From Pseudomonas flavescens (GTDB lineage: Bacteria; Pseudomonadota; Gammaproteobacteria; Pseudomonadales; Pseudomonadaceae): a stretch of DNA of 64,000 bases. The stretch lies in NCBI RefSeq assembly GCF_013408425.1, contig NZ_JACBYV010000001.1, positions 5,456,001 to 5,520,000 on the forward strand, given 5' to 3'. The notes beneath the pieces are model-generated. The model was not told the DNA's origin. It saw nothing but the letters and a program-made list of their open reading frames with translations, and made no database searches. Each line of letters starts with the position of its first letter. The stretch's first letter is position 1. The position numbers and the translations under genes are program-made. Below are positions 33,042 through 41,172 of this stretch, piece by piece.

Positions 33042-33671
33042 GTGATCCGAGTACTGGTAGCCGAAGACCACACCATCGTCCGCGAGGGCATCAAGCAACT
33101 GATCGGCATGGCGCGTGATCTGCAGGTGGTCGGTGAGGCGAGCAACGGCGAACAGTTGCTGGAAACCTTGCGCAACACACCCTGCGAAGTGGTGTTGCTG
33201 GACATCTCCATGCCTGGTGTCAACGGCCTGGAGGCGATTCCGCGCATTCGCGCCCTGGCCCAGCCTCCGGCGATTCTGGTGCTATCGATGCATGACGAGG
33301 CGCAGATGGCCGCCCGCGCGCTGAAGATCGGTGCTGCCGGTTATGCCACCAAGGACAGCGACCCGGCCCTGCTGCTCACCGCGATCCGCAAGGTCGCCGG
33401 TGGTGGGCGCTACATTGACCCCGATCTTGCCGATCGTATGGTCTTCGAAGTCGGCCTGACCGATTCGCGGCCACCCCACGCGCGGCTTTCCGAGCGGGAG
33501 TTCTCGGTGTTCGAGCGTTTGGTGCAGGGGGAGGGCGTCAACGAGATCGCCGCTCATCTGGCGCTCAGCAGTAAGACTATCAGTACCCACAAGGCGCGTC
33601 TGATGCAGAAGCTCAACCTCAATTCGGTCGCCGACCTGGTGCGTTACGCGGTCGAGCACAAGCTGGTCTGA
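33042..33671 (+). CDS. agtR: NarL/FixJ response regulator, AgtR-type
   Basis: This 209-residue regulator has a receiver domain with the acidic pair in VLVAEDHT, phospho-acceptor Asp in VVLLDISMPG (about residue 54) and Lys in GYATKDS. Its LuxR-type helix-turn-helix is LSEREFSVFERLVQGEGVNEIAAHL...KTISTHKARLMQKL. It starts with GTG 15 bases after agtS. It is the cognate partner of the upstream kinase and the expected activator of the transporter operon 218 bases downstream. A small hairpin at 33766-33783 separates the two units. Confidence 0.88.
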   Translation: MIRVLVAEDHTIVREGIKQLIGMARDLQVVGEASNGEQLLETLRNTPCEVVLLDISMPGVNGLEAIPRIRALAQPPAILVLSMHDEAQMAARALKIGAAGYATKDSDPALLLTAIRKVAGGGRYIDPDLADRMVFEVGLTDSRPPHARLSEREFSVFERLVQGEGVNEIAAHLALSSKTISTHKARLMQKLNLNSVADLVRYAVEHKLV

Positions 33672-33765
33672 CAGCCCGACTTGTCTATTCGCGACGCGCT
33701 CGCCTCGGGCCATCGTCGATCGAATCGTGGGCGCGCTCCGAGGACGTATCCATTTGCGACACGGC

Positions 33766-33783
33766 TGTAGGGCTCGCCCTACA
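33766..33783. other. Hairpin TGTAGGG/CCCTACA between agtR and agtA
   Basis: A seven-base perfect stem with a CTCG tetraloop lies about 100 bases after the agtR stop. It is followed only by a weak pyrimidine stretch. It may be a weak terminator; it also resembles the core of a common Pseudomonas intergenic repeat. The remaining gap to agtA should hold the transporter promoter, which I could not place. Confidence 0.45.
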
Positions 33784-33889
33784 AGCGCCTTTCCGACTCC
33801 CTTATATCAAAGTGTCAGTACGCCCGATTTGCAGGTTCTAACGCCGGTCCTAGTCTTGAACCACGGTAGAACAACAGGCAGGTGCGGTG

Positions 33890-34999
33890 ATGGGCGACAC
33901 TTCTTCGAGCGACATCCTGGTCAGCTTTCGTGGCGTGCAAAAAAGCTACGACGGCGAGAACCTGATCGTCAAAGATCTCAATCTGGACATTCGCAAAGGC
34001 GAGTTCCTGACCCTGCTCGGGCCATCCGGCTCCGGCAAGACCACCAGCCTGATGATGCTGGCCGGTTTCGAAACGCCCACGGCCGGCGAGATCACCCTGG
34101 CCGGCAAGCGCCTGAACAACGTGCCGCCGCACAAGCGCGACATCGGCATGGTGTTCCAGAACTATGCACTGTTCCCGCACATGACCGTCGCCGAAAACCT
34201 GGCATTCCCCTTGAGCGTGCGCGGCATGAGCAAGGCCGACGTCGGCGAGCGGGTCAAACGTGCGCTGTCGATGGTGCAGCTCGACGCCTTCTCCGGCCGC
34301 TATCCGGCACAGCTTTCCGGTGGTCAGCAGCAACGTGTGGCTCTGGCCCGTGCGCTGGTGTTCGAGCCGCAACTGGTGCTGATGGACGAACCCCTCGGTG
34401 CGCTGGACAAGCAGTTGCGTGAACACATGCAGATGGAGATCAAGCACATCCACCAGCGCCTGGGCGTGACCGTGGTCTACGTGACCCATGACCAGAGCGA
34501 AGCACTGACCATGTCCGACCGCGTCGCGGTGTTCCATCAGGGCGAAATCCAGCAGATCGCCCCGCCGCGTGAACTCTACGAGGCACCTTGCAACACCTTC
34601 GTGGCCCAGTTCATCGGTGAGAACAACCGCTTTGCCGGCCAGTTGGTGGAACGCAATGGTGACAACTGCACCGTGCAGTTGAGCCGCGGCGAGAAAGTCC
34701 AGGCCCTGGCCGTCAATGTCGGCCAGCCTGGCGATGCGGTGAGCCTGTCGATCCGTCCGGAGCGCGTTCGCCTGAATGCCGCCGCGCAGACCTGCGACAA
34801 CCGTTTTTCTGGTCGTGTGTCCGAATTCATCTACCTTGGCGACCATGTTCGGGTGCGTCTGGAGGTGTGCGGCAAGACCGATTTCTTCGTCAAACAGCCG
34901 ATTGCCGAGCTCGATCCTGCGCTCGCCGTCGGTGACGTGATCCCGCTCGGCTGGCAGGTCGAGCACGTTCGCGCCCTTGATCCGCAGTTGGCGGAATGA
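33890..34999 (+). CDS. agtA: ABC transporter ATP-binding protein, AgtA-type (PotA-like)
   Basis: This 369-residue ATPase has Walker A GPSGSGKTTS, the Q-loop VFQNYALFPHM, signature LSGGQQQRVALARAL, Walker B LVLMDEPLGALD and the H-loop VTHDQSEALTM. A C-terminal TOBE regulatory domain (about 285-365) completes the polyamine/opine-type layout. It powers import through AgtC and AgtD. GTG-ATG occurs at 33887; I take the ATG at 33890. It is the first gene of the agtABCD operon; the binding protein gene starts 45 bases after its stop. Confidence 0.92.
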   Translation: MGDTSSSDILVSFRGVQKSYDGENLIVKDLNLDIRKGEFLTLLGPSGSGKTTSLMMLAGFETPTAGEITLAGKRLNNVPPHKRDIGMVFQNYALFPHMTVAENLAFPLSVRGMSKADVGERVKRALSMVQLDAFSGRYPAQLSGGQQQRVALARALVFEPQLVLMDEPLGALDKQLREHMQMEIKHIHQRLGVTVVYVTHDQSEALTMSDRVAVFHQGEIQQIAPPRELYEAPCNTFVAQFIGENNRFAGQLVERNGDNCTVQLSRGEKVQALAVNVGQPGDAVSLSIRPERVRLNAAAQTCDNRFSGRVSEFIYLGDHVRVRLEVCGKTDFFVKQPIAELDPALAVGDVIPLGWQVEHVRALDPQLAE

Positions 35000-35043
35000 T
35001 CGGCGTTTTCCGCTTTACCACAGCACTCGGAGCCAACATAAAA

Positions 35044-36078
35044 ATGTCGAAGCTATTCTCCCTTTCCGCGCTGACACTGGGGCTGGTCTGCGCTGCACAG
35101 GTTCACGCCGCGGATCTCACCGTCATCAACTTCGGTGGCGCCAACAAGGATGCTCAGGTCAAGGCCTACTACCAGCCGTGGGAAGCGGCGGGTCACGGCA
35201 AGATCATCGCGGGCGAGTACAACGGTGAAATGGCCAAGGTCAAAGCCATGGTCGACACCAACAGCGTGTCGTGGGACCTGGTCGAGGTGGAATCGCCCGA
35301 ACTGGCCCGTGGTTGCGACGAAGACCTGTTCGAAGAGATCGACTACTCGGTGGTCGGTGACAAGAACGCTCTGGTACCGGGCGCCGCTTCCTTCTGTGGC
35401 GTCGGCTTCTTCGTCTGGTCGACCGTCATGGCCTACAACGCCGACAAGCTGACCACCGCACCGACCAGCTGGGCCGATTTCTGGGACGTGAAGAAATTCC
35501 CGGGCAAGCGTGGCCTGCGCAAGGGCGCCAAGTACACACTGGAGTTCGCCCTGATGGCCGACGGCGTTGCGCCGAAGGACGTCTACAAGGTGCTGGCGAG
35601 CAAGGACGGCCAGGAGCGCGCGTTCAAGAAACTGGACGAGCTCAAGCCTTACATCCAGTGGTGGGAAGCCGGCGCTCAGCCGCCGCAGTATCTCGCTTCC
35701 GGTGACGTGGTCATGAGCTCGGCCTACAACGGCCGTATCGCCGCCACCCAGAAGGAAGGCAGCAGCCTGAAAGTGGTGTGGGACGGTGGCATCTACGACT
35801 TCGATGCCTGGGCCATCCCGAAAGGCGCGAAGAACAAGGACCAAGCCCTGAAGTTCATCGCCTACACCCTGCAGGCTGAAAACCAGAAGACCTATTCGGA
35901 AAACATCGCCTACGGGCCGGTCAACCCGAAAGCGGTCGATCTGCTGGACGCCAAGGTCGCCGCCGACCTGCCGACCGCACCGCAGAACATCGCCAATCAG
36001 GTGGCCATGGACGTGACCTTCTGGGCCGACTTCGGCGAAGTCCTGGAGCAGCGTTTCAACTCCTGGGCTGCCAAGTAA
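35044..36078 (+). CDS. agtB: Periplasmic substrate-binding protein, AgtB-type
   Basis: This 344-residue polyamine/spermidine-type binding protein (SBP_bac_8 class) has a signal peptide ending QVHA|AD at about residue 22. The mature protein begins DLTVINFGGANKDAQ, typical of the class that binds small linear amines and amino acids, and has conserved NGRIAATQKEG and FWADFGEVLEQRF blocks. By position it should bind 4-aminobutyrate and/or 5-aminovalerate. Two strong hairpins follow in the gap to the permease gene, as is common where the binding protein must be made in excess. Confidence 0.9.
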   Translation: MSKLFSLSALTLGLVCAAQVHAADLTVINFGGANKDAQVKAYYQPWEAAGHGKIIAGEYNGEMAKVKAMVDTNSVSWDLVEVESPELARGCDEDLFEEIDYSVVGDKNALVPGAASFCGVGFFVWSTVMAYNADKLTTAPTSWADFWDVKKFPGKRGLRKGAKYTLEFALMADGVAPKDVYKVLASKDGQERAFKKLDELKPYIQWWEAGAQPPQYLASGDVVMSSAYNGRIAATQKEGSSLKVVWDGGIYDFDAWAIPKGAKNKDQALKFIAYTLQAENQKTYSENIAYGPVNPKAVDLLDAKVAADLPTAPQNIANQVAMDVTFWADFGEVLEQRFNSWAAK

Positions 36079-36092
36079 CGGCTCGCTCGAAA

Positions 36093-36148
36093 GGTGAAAG
36101 CGCAGCTGCTTTCACCCGTTGCAAGGAGCGCCTGCATGCAGGCGCTCC
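36093..36148. other. Double hairpin between agtB and agtC
   Basis: GGTGAAAGC (36093-36101) pairs with GCTTTCACC (36108-36116), and nine bases later a perfect 24-base palindrome spans 36125-36148 (GGAGCGCCTGCA and its complement). No long T-run follows. Such structures after a binding-protein cistron typically stabilise the upstream mRNA or attenuate the permease genes. Confidence 0.75.
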
Positions 36149-36193
36149 GGCTTCACCCCCGAATTCCTTATCTGTTTCACCGGAGTTAGCCCC

Positions 36194-37441
36194 ATGGCCC
36201 TAGCAGTGCCCCATGCCGAGGTCGCCGGCCCCTCGCTCAAGCAGCGTCTGGCGCGCGCCGAACGGATGAATCGCCTCAAGTCCCAGGCGTTGATCCTGCC
36301 GCTGGTGCTGTTTCTCGTCTTCACCTTTCTGGTGCCGATCGTGGCGCTGCTCAACCGCAGTGTGGATAACCCGGACGTGATCGGTTCGATGCCGAGAACC
36401 GTGGCCGCCATCGAAACCTGGGATGGTCGTGGCTTGCCCGCCGAGCCGGTCTATCAGGCACTGGCGCTGGATCTGGCCGAGGCGCGCGAGAAGCAGAGCA
36501 TCGGTGACCTGTCCAAGCGCCTGAACATGGAGTTGGCCGGCTACCGCAGCCTGCTGGCCAAGACCGCGCGCTCGCTACCCTTCGAGGCCGAACCGGCATC
36601 CTACAAGGACGCGCTAGAGTCTTTCGATGAGCGCTGGGGCGATCCCGCCTATTGGCAGGTGATCCGTCGCAACACCAGCTCCTGGACCTCGTACTACCTG
36701 CTGGCTTCGCTCGACCATCGCGTCGATGACACCGGCGCCGTGGTCAAGACCACGCCGGATCAGGCCATCTACCTTGACATTTTCGCCCGCACCTTCTGGA
36801 TGGGCGCGGTGATCACCGCCATCTGCCTGGCGTTGGCCTATCCGCTGGCTTACCTGCTGGCCAACCTGCCGACCCGTCAGGGCAACCTGCTGATGATCAT
36901 GGTGCTGCTGCCGTTCTGGACCTCGATTCTGGTACGCGTCGCGGCCTGGATCGTGCTGTTGCAGTCGGGCGGTCTGATCAACTCGGCGCTGATCAAGCTG
37001 GGATTGATCGACCAACCGCTGGAGCTGGTGTTCAACCGGGCGGGCGTGTACATCTCCATGGTGCACATCATGCTGCCGTTCATGATCCTGCCGATCTACA
37101 GCGTGATGAAGGGCATATCGCCGAGCTACATGCGTGCGGCGATCTCCCTTGGCTGTCATCCGTTCGCCAGCTTCTGGCGGGTGTATTTCCCGCAGACCCT
37201 GGCCGGCGTCGGTGCGGGCTGTCTGCTGGTGTTCATCCTGTCCATCGGCTACTACATCACCCCGGCGCTGCTCGGTAGCCCGAGCGATCAGATGGTCAGC
37301 TACTTCGTCGCCTTCTACACCAACACCACCATCAACTGGGGCATGGCCACCGCGCTGGGCGGCTTGCTGCTGGTCGCCACGCTGCTGCTCTACGTGGTGT
37401 ACAGCTGGCTGGTGGGCGCTGGTCGCCTGCGTCTGGGTTAA
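36194..37441 (+). CDS. agtC: ABC transporter permease, AgtC-type (PotB-like)
   Basis: This 415-residue inner-membrane permease has a first helix at about residues 33-53 and a periplasmic stretch of about 140 residues (55-196). The standard BPD_transp_1 core of five helices follows, with the coupling EAA-type loop (AAISLGCHPFASFWRVYFPQ). The long first loop makes it larger than PotB (about 285). The ATG at 36194 follows CCGGAGTTAG at suitable spacing; an upstream frame to 36119 crosses the palindrome. It pairs with AgtD to form the membrane channel of the importer. Confidence 0.9.
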   Translation: MALAVPHAEVAGPSLKQRLARAERMNRLKSQALILPLVLFLVFTFLVPIVALLNRSVDNPDVIGSMPRTVAAIETWDGRGLPAEPVYQALALDLAEAREKQSIGDLSKRLNMELAGYRSLLAKTARSLPFEAEPASYKDALESFDERWGDPAYWQVIRRNTSSWTSYYLLASLDHRVDDTGAVVKTTPDQAIYLDIFARTFWMGAVITAICLALAYPLAYLLANLPTRQGNLLMIMVLLPFWTSILVRVAAWIVLLQSGGLINSALIKLGLIDQPLELVFNRAGVYISMVHIMLPFMILPIYSVMKGISPSYMRAAISLGCHPFASFWRVYFPQTLAGVGAGCLLVFILSIGYYITPALLGSPSDQMVSYFVAFYTNTTINWGMATALGGLLLVATLLLYVVYSWLVGAGRLRLG

Positions 37442-37458
37442 TGAGCGGAGAATAGAAA

Positions 37459-38283
37459 ATGCTGAGCCCTTACATGTCTCCCGTGGAGCGCGCCTGGTAC
37501 TACGGCCTGCGCCTGCTCTGCGGCCTGGTGCTGCTGTTCCTGGTGCTGCCGATCCTGGTGATCGTGCCGCTGTCGTTCAACTCCGGCACCTTCCTGATCT
37601 ACCCGATGCAGGGGTTCTCGATGCGCTGGTACGAGGATTTCTTCGGCTCGGCTGGCTGGATGCGCGCGCTGAAGAACAGCATGATCATCGCCCCGGCGGC
37701 GACCGTGCTGGCCATGGTGCTGGGTACCCTGGCCGCCATCGGCCTGACCCGCTCGGAGTTCCGCGGCAAGGCGCTGGTGATGAGCCTGCTGATTTCGCCG
37801 ATGGTGGTGCCCGTGGTGATCGTTGGCGTCGCCAGCTACCTGTTCTTCGCGCCGCTGGGCCTGGCCAACGGCTACCTGTCGCTGATCGTGGTGCACGCGG
37901 TATTGGGCGTGCCCTTCGTGATCATCACCGTGTCCGCCACGCTGCAGGGCTTCAACTACAACCTGGTGCGTGCCGCGGCCAGCCTTGGCGCCTCACCGAT
38001 CACCGCGTTCCGCCGGGTGACCCTGCCGTTGATCGCTCCAGGCGTGATCAGTGGCGCGCTGTTCGCCTTCGCCACCTCCTTCGATGAGGTGGTGGTGACC
38101 CTGTTCCTCGCCGGCCCGGAGCAGGTCACCCTGCCGCGGCAGATGTTCAGCGGTATCCGCGAGAACCTCAGCCCGACCATCGCCGCTGCCGCGACCCTGC
38201 TGATCGGCTTCTCGGTGCTGCTGTTGCTGACCCTCGAGTGGCTGCGCGGGCGTAGTGAGAAGCTGCGTACCCAGGTCGAATAA
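37459..38283 (+). CDS. agtD: ABC transporter permease, AgtD-type (PotC-like)
   Basis: This 274-residue inner-membrane permease has about six helices and the BPD_transp_1 coupling loop AAASLGASPITAFRRVTLPL. Length is typical of PotC-like subunits. It starts 17 bases after agtC, with GCGGAG upstream, and closes the agtABCD operon; a strong terminator follows 15 bases after its stop. In P. aeruginosa rpe comes next, as I recall; here a sigma-54-controlled module intervenes. Confidence 0.92.
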   Translation: MLSPYMSPVERAWYYGLRLLCGLVLLFLVLPILVIVPLSFNSGTFLIYPMQGFSMRWYEDFFGSAGWMRALKNSMIIAPAATVLAMVLGTLAAIGLTRSEFRGKALVMSLLISPMVVPVVIVGVASYLFFAPLGLANGYLSLIVVHAVLGVPFVIITVSATLQGFNYNLVRAAASLGASPITAFRRVTLPLIAPGVISGALFAFATSFDEVVVTLFLAGPEQVTLPRQMFSGIRENLSPTIAAAATLLIGFSVLLLLTLEWLRGRSEKLRTQVE

Positions 38284-38298
38284 GTCTCTACGTTTCGT

Positions 38299-38334
38299 AA
38301 CCGCCGCACACCCCTCGGTTGCGGCGGTTTTTTT
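38299..38334 (+). terminator. Intrinsic terminator after agtD
   Basis: AACCGCCGCA (38299-38308) pairs perfectly with TGCGGCGGTT (38320-38329), followed by seven T. A clear rho-independent terminator ending the agt operon. Confidence 0.95.
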
Positions 38335-38393
38335 ATGCCTGGGGATCGGGCGGAGTAAACTGCTGCGCTCTCCCGCGTTTCCCGGAAAGCCCC

Positions 38394-39764
38394 ATGGATT
38401 TCGACGATCCCAGTTTTCGCGAGCTGCTCGATGCGCTGCACGACGGCGTGTACATCACCGATGCCGATGGCATCACCCTCAAGGTCAACAGCGCCTACGA
38501 GCGGCTCACCGGGCTGCGCAGCGAGGATGTGGTCGGCCAGCACATGCAGGCGCTGGTCGAGCAGGGGGTGATTTCCCAGTCGGTGTCGCTGCGGGTGCTC
38601 AAGGAGGGCAGGGCGCTGTCGCTGATGCAGAGCGTCAGCCAGGGCAAGCGCCTGCTGGTCAGTGGCACGCCGATCTTCACCGCCGAAGGCCAGGTTCGCT
38701 ACGTGGTCAGCACCGTGCGCGACATGACCGAATTACTGCGCATGAAGCACGAGCGCGACGAATTGCAGCAGCTCAAGCAACTGCGCAACAGCACCGCGCG
38801 CCTGCATGCCGGCCAGCGCGACGATCTGCTCGACGCTTCACCGGTGGCCGACCACCCGGCATCCGGGCGGGTTTTCGCTCAGGCCCGCCAGGTCGCTGCC
38901 AGTGACGTGAAGGTCCTGCTGCAAGGCGAGACCGGGGTCGGCAAGACGCTGATCGCCCAGTACATCCACAAGAGCAGCCCACGGGCCGCGCAGCCGTTCC
39001 TGGCGCTTAACTGCGGTGCCTTGCCGGAAAACCTGATCGAAGCGGAGCTGTTCGGCTACGTGCCCGGCGCTTTCACCGGCGCCGGCAGCAAGGGCAAGCG
39101 CGGCCTGCTGGAGCTGGCGCACCACGGCACGGTGTTTCTCGACGAGATCGGCGACCTGCCGCTGGCCCTGCAGGTGAAGTTGCTCAAGGTCATCGAGGAA
39201 AGTCGTTTCATCCCGGTCGGCGGTCTGGAACTCAAGGAAGTGGACGTTCGCATCATCACCGCTACCCACCATGATCTGCGCGCCATGGTCGGCGACGGGC
39301 GATTTCGTGCCGATCTCTATTACCGGCTCAACGTGGTACCGATCCACATTCCGGCACTGCGTGAGCGGCGTGAGGAAATCCAGCCGCTGCTCGACTTCTA
39401 CCTGACCGAATTCAATCAGCGCTACGGGCGCCAGCTCGAGTGGGGGCTGGAGGCCCTGGACGCGCTGACCGACTATTCCTGGCCGGGCAACATCCGCGAA
39501 CTGATCAATCTGGTCGAGCGCCTGGTGGTTACCTGCAGCGGGGCGGTCGTCGAGCTCTTCGACCTGCCCGAAGAGATGCGCAACAGTGAGCGGGACGCCA
39601 GTGACGACAGCCTGCTGCCGTTGCGCAAGCAGGTCGAACAGCTCGAGCGACGGCTGATCCGCAACGCCCTGGTGCAGCACAAGACCACCCGCGAAGCCGC
39701 CCGCGTGCTCGGCATGAGCCAGGCCACCCTGGTGCAGAAGATGAAACGCTGGGAGCAAGGCTGA
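38394..39764 (+). CDS. PAS-domain sigma-54-dependent transcriptional activator
   Basis: This 456-residue enhancer-binding protein has an N-terminal PAS domain (about residues 8-115, starting LLDALHDGVYITDADG) and a short linker. Its AAA+ domain has Walker A GETGVGKT, the sigma-54 contact loop GAFTGA, Walker B VFLDEIGD and an arginine-finger region. A C-terminal Fis-type helix-turn-helix follows (TREAARVLGMSQATLVQKMKR). It should remodel RNA polymerase-sigma-54 at the promoter at 39876-39891, which drives the ADH-permease-gabD genes immediately downstream. The start at 38394 gives the natural PAS N-terminus. The PAS ligand is unknown. Confidence 0.9.
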   Translation: MDFDDPSFRELLDALHDGVYITDADGITLKVNSAYERLTGLRSEDVVGQHMQALVEQGVISQSVSLRVLKEGRALSLMQSVSQGKRLLVSGTPIFTAEGQVRYVVSTVRDMTELLRMKHERDELQQLKQLRNSTARLHAGQRDDLLDASPVADHPASGRVFAQARQVAASDVKVLLQGETGVGKTLIAQYIHKSSPRAAQPFLALNCGALPENLIEAELFGYVPGAFTGAGSKGKRGLLELAHHGTVFLDEIGDLPLALQVKLLKVIEESRFIPVGGLELKEVDVRIITATHHDLRAMVGDGRFRADLYYRLNVVPIHIPALRERREEIQPLLDFYLTEFNQRYGRQLEWGLEALDALTDYSWPGNIRELINLVERLVVTCSGAVVELFDLPEEMRNSERDASDDSLLPLRKQVEQLERRLIRNALVQHKTTREAARVLGMSQATLVQKMKRWEQG

Positions 39765-39771
39765 TCGGAAA

Positions 39772-39800
39772 ATGGATCAGGCGAGGTCTTTCTGATCCAT
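39772..39800. promoter_or_regulatory. Inverted repeat, candidate enhancer (UAS) for the sigma-54 activator
   Basis: ATGGATCAG (39772-39780) and CTGATCCAT (39792-39800) form a perfect nine-base inverted repeat with an 11-base spacer. It lies about 80-105 bases upstream of the -24 element, a usual distance for enhancer-binding proteins. Overlap with the end of the regulator gene unit means a terminator role is also possible, but no T-run longer than three follows. Confidence 0.5.
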
Positions 39801-39875
39801 TTGCTGATCGCTGCAGCACCCCAATAGCCTGTGGCAAATCGACGCAACCCCTCTACGGCAAGGGTTTCGTCAGGC

Positions 39876-39891
39876 TGGCACAGGAATCGCT
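39876..39891 (+). promoter_or_regulatory. Sigma-54 (-24/-12) promoter of the ADH-permease-gabD operon
   Basis: TGGCACAGGAATCGCT matches the sigma-54 consensus TGGCAC-N5-TTGCW except for C at the second T. The invariant GG (39877-39878) and GC (39889-39890) have exactly ten bases between them. It is about 50 bases upstream of the ADH start and directly downstream of a sigma-54 activator gene. Confidence 0.8.
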
Positions 39892-39938
39892 ATGACAGGC
39901 CCGAACCCGCAAAGCTGAACACCACATAAAAGGGCCTG

Positions 39939-41090
39939 ATGATGAGTATTGCCGCATTCAAGATCGCCAATAAGCTGCTGACCGGCCAAGGCGCCGTCGA
40001 GCAACTGGCGAACGAACTGCCCCGTCTGAACATACTGAACCCGCTGATCGTCACCGATGCCATCCTGATCAAGTCGGGCACCGTCGAGCACGTTCTCAAG
40101 CAACTGGGCGAGCGCGCCTATGGCATCTTCGATGGCGTCGAGCCGGAGCCGGAGATCGCCATCGTCGAGGCCTGCGCCAAGGTGTACCGAACGGGCGGTC
40201 ATGATGGTCTGATCGGCGTCGGTGGCGGCAGCGCCATCGATATCGCCAAGGCGGTGGCCGGTTACGTCGGCCATGACGGCGCGTTGGAGGAGCTGTTCGG
40301 TGTCGATCAGGTCAAGCGTAAAGGCCCGCCACTGATCGCCATTCCGACCACGGCCGGTACCGGTTCGGAAGTGACCAACGTGTCCATTCTTTCCGACAAG
40401 CAGGCGCAACTGAAAAAAGGCATCGTCAGCGATTACCTGTTGCCCGACGTCGCCCTCGTCAGCCCGCTGATGACCCTTACCTGTCCGCGCAGCGTGACGG
40501 CGGCCAGCGGCGTCGATGCCCTGGTGCATGCCGTGGAGTCGTACCTGTCGGTGAATGCCTCGCCGATCACCGATGCGCTGGCCATTGGCGCCATCAAGCT
40601 GATCAGCAAGGCGCTGCCCAAGGCCTACGCCAACCCGGCCGACCTCGTCGCCCGTGAAGACATGGCCACCGCCAGCCTGATGGCCGGCATGGCATTCGGC
40701 AACGCCGGCGTGGGTGCGGTGCATGCCCTGGCTTATCCGTTGGGCGGGCGTTTCAATATCGCCCACGGGGTCAGCAACGCGCTGCTGCTGCCCTACGTGA
40801 TGGCCTGGAACAAGTTGGCCTGCGTCGAGCGCATGGCCGAGATCGCCACCGCCATGGGCGTGCAGACCTTTGGCCTGAGCGACAAGGCCGCTGCCGACCT
40901 GGCCGTCGAGGCCATGGCCGAGCTGTGCGCCAGCGTCGATATCCCCAAGGGCATGCGCAGCTTCGGCGTGCCGGAGGATGCCATCCCGGCCATGGCCGAG
41001 GAGGCCAGCAAGATCGACCGCCTGATGCGCAACAACCCGCGTCGCCTGACGGCCGGCGACATCGAGCAGATCTACCGCGCCGCCTATTGA
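39939..41090 (+). CDS. Iron-containing alcohol dehydrogenase (possible 4-hydroxybutyrate-type)
   Basis: This 383-residue group III dehydrogenase has the NAD-binding GVGGGSAIDIAKA at about residue 92 and PTTAGTGSEVTN. The metal-binding Asp/His set is in ASGVDALVHAVESY and HALAYPLGGRFNIAHGVSNA. An ATG pair (39939 and 39942) follows AAAAGGG; either could be used. Group III enzymes oxidise or reduce short alcohols and hydroxy acids. Being first in an operon with a GabD-type dehydrogenase suggests it makes a semialdehyde, for example succinate semialdehyde from 4-hydroxybutyrate. The substrate is inference. Confidence 0.88.
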   Translation: MMSIAAFKIANKLLTGQGAVEQLANELPRLNILNPLIVTDAILIKSGTVEHVLKQLGERAYGIFDGVEPEPEIAIVEACAKVYRTGGHDGLIGVGGGSAIDIAKAVAGYVGHDGALEELFGVDQVKRKGPPLIAIPTTAGTGSEVTNVSILSDKQAQLKKGIVSDYLLPDVALVSPLMTLTCPRSVTAASGVDALVHAVESYLSVNASPITDALAIGAIKLISKALPKAYANPADLVAREDMATASLMAGMAFGNAGVGAVHALAYPLGGRFNIAHGVSNALLLPYVMAWNKLACVERMAEIATAMGVQTFGLSDKAAADLAVEAMAELCASVDIPKGMRSFGVPEDAIPAMAEEASKIDRLMRNNPRRLTAGDIEQIYRAAY

Positions 41091-41112
41091 GCACCTGCAA
41101 CAGCTGATGACG

Positions 41113-41133
41113 CGCCCCGGTTCTGCCGGGGCG
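41113..41133. other. Hairpin between ADH and permease genes
   Basis: CGCCCCGG (41113-41120) pairs perfectly with CCGGGGCG (41126-41133) around TTCTG. No T-tract follows. It could set relative expression of the dehydrogenase and the membrane protein. Confidence 0.55.
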
Positions 41134-41172
41134 TACTGGTTTACGTCCATACTAATAACATTGGTAATCCAA

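Noticed and set aside
39772..39800. Terminator of the sigma-54 regulator gene
   Set aside because: Perfect stem, but an 11-base loop and only a short T stretch on either side; a binding site at enhancer distance explains it better.
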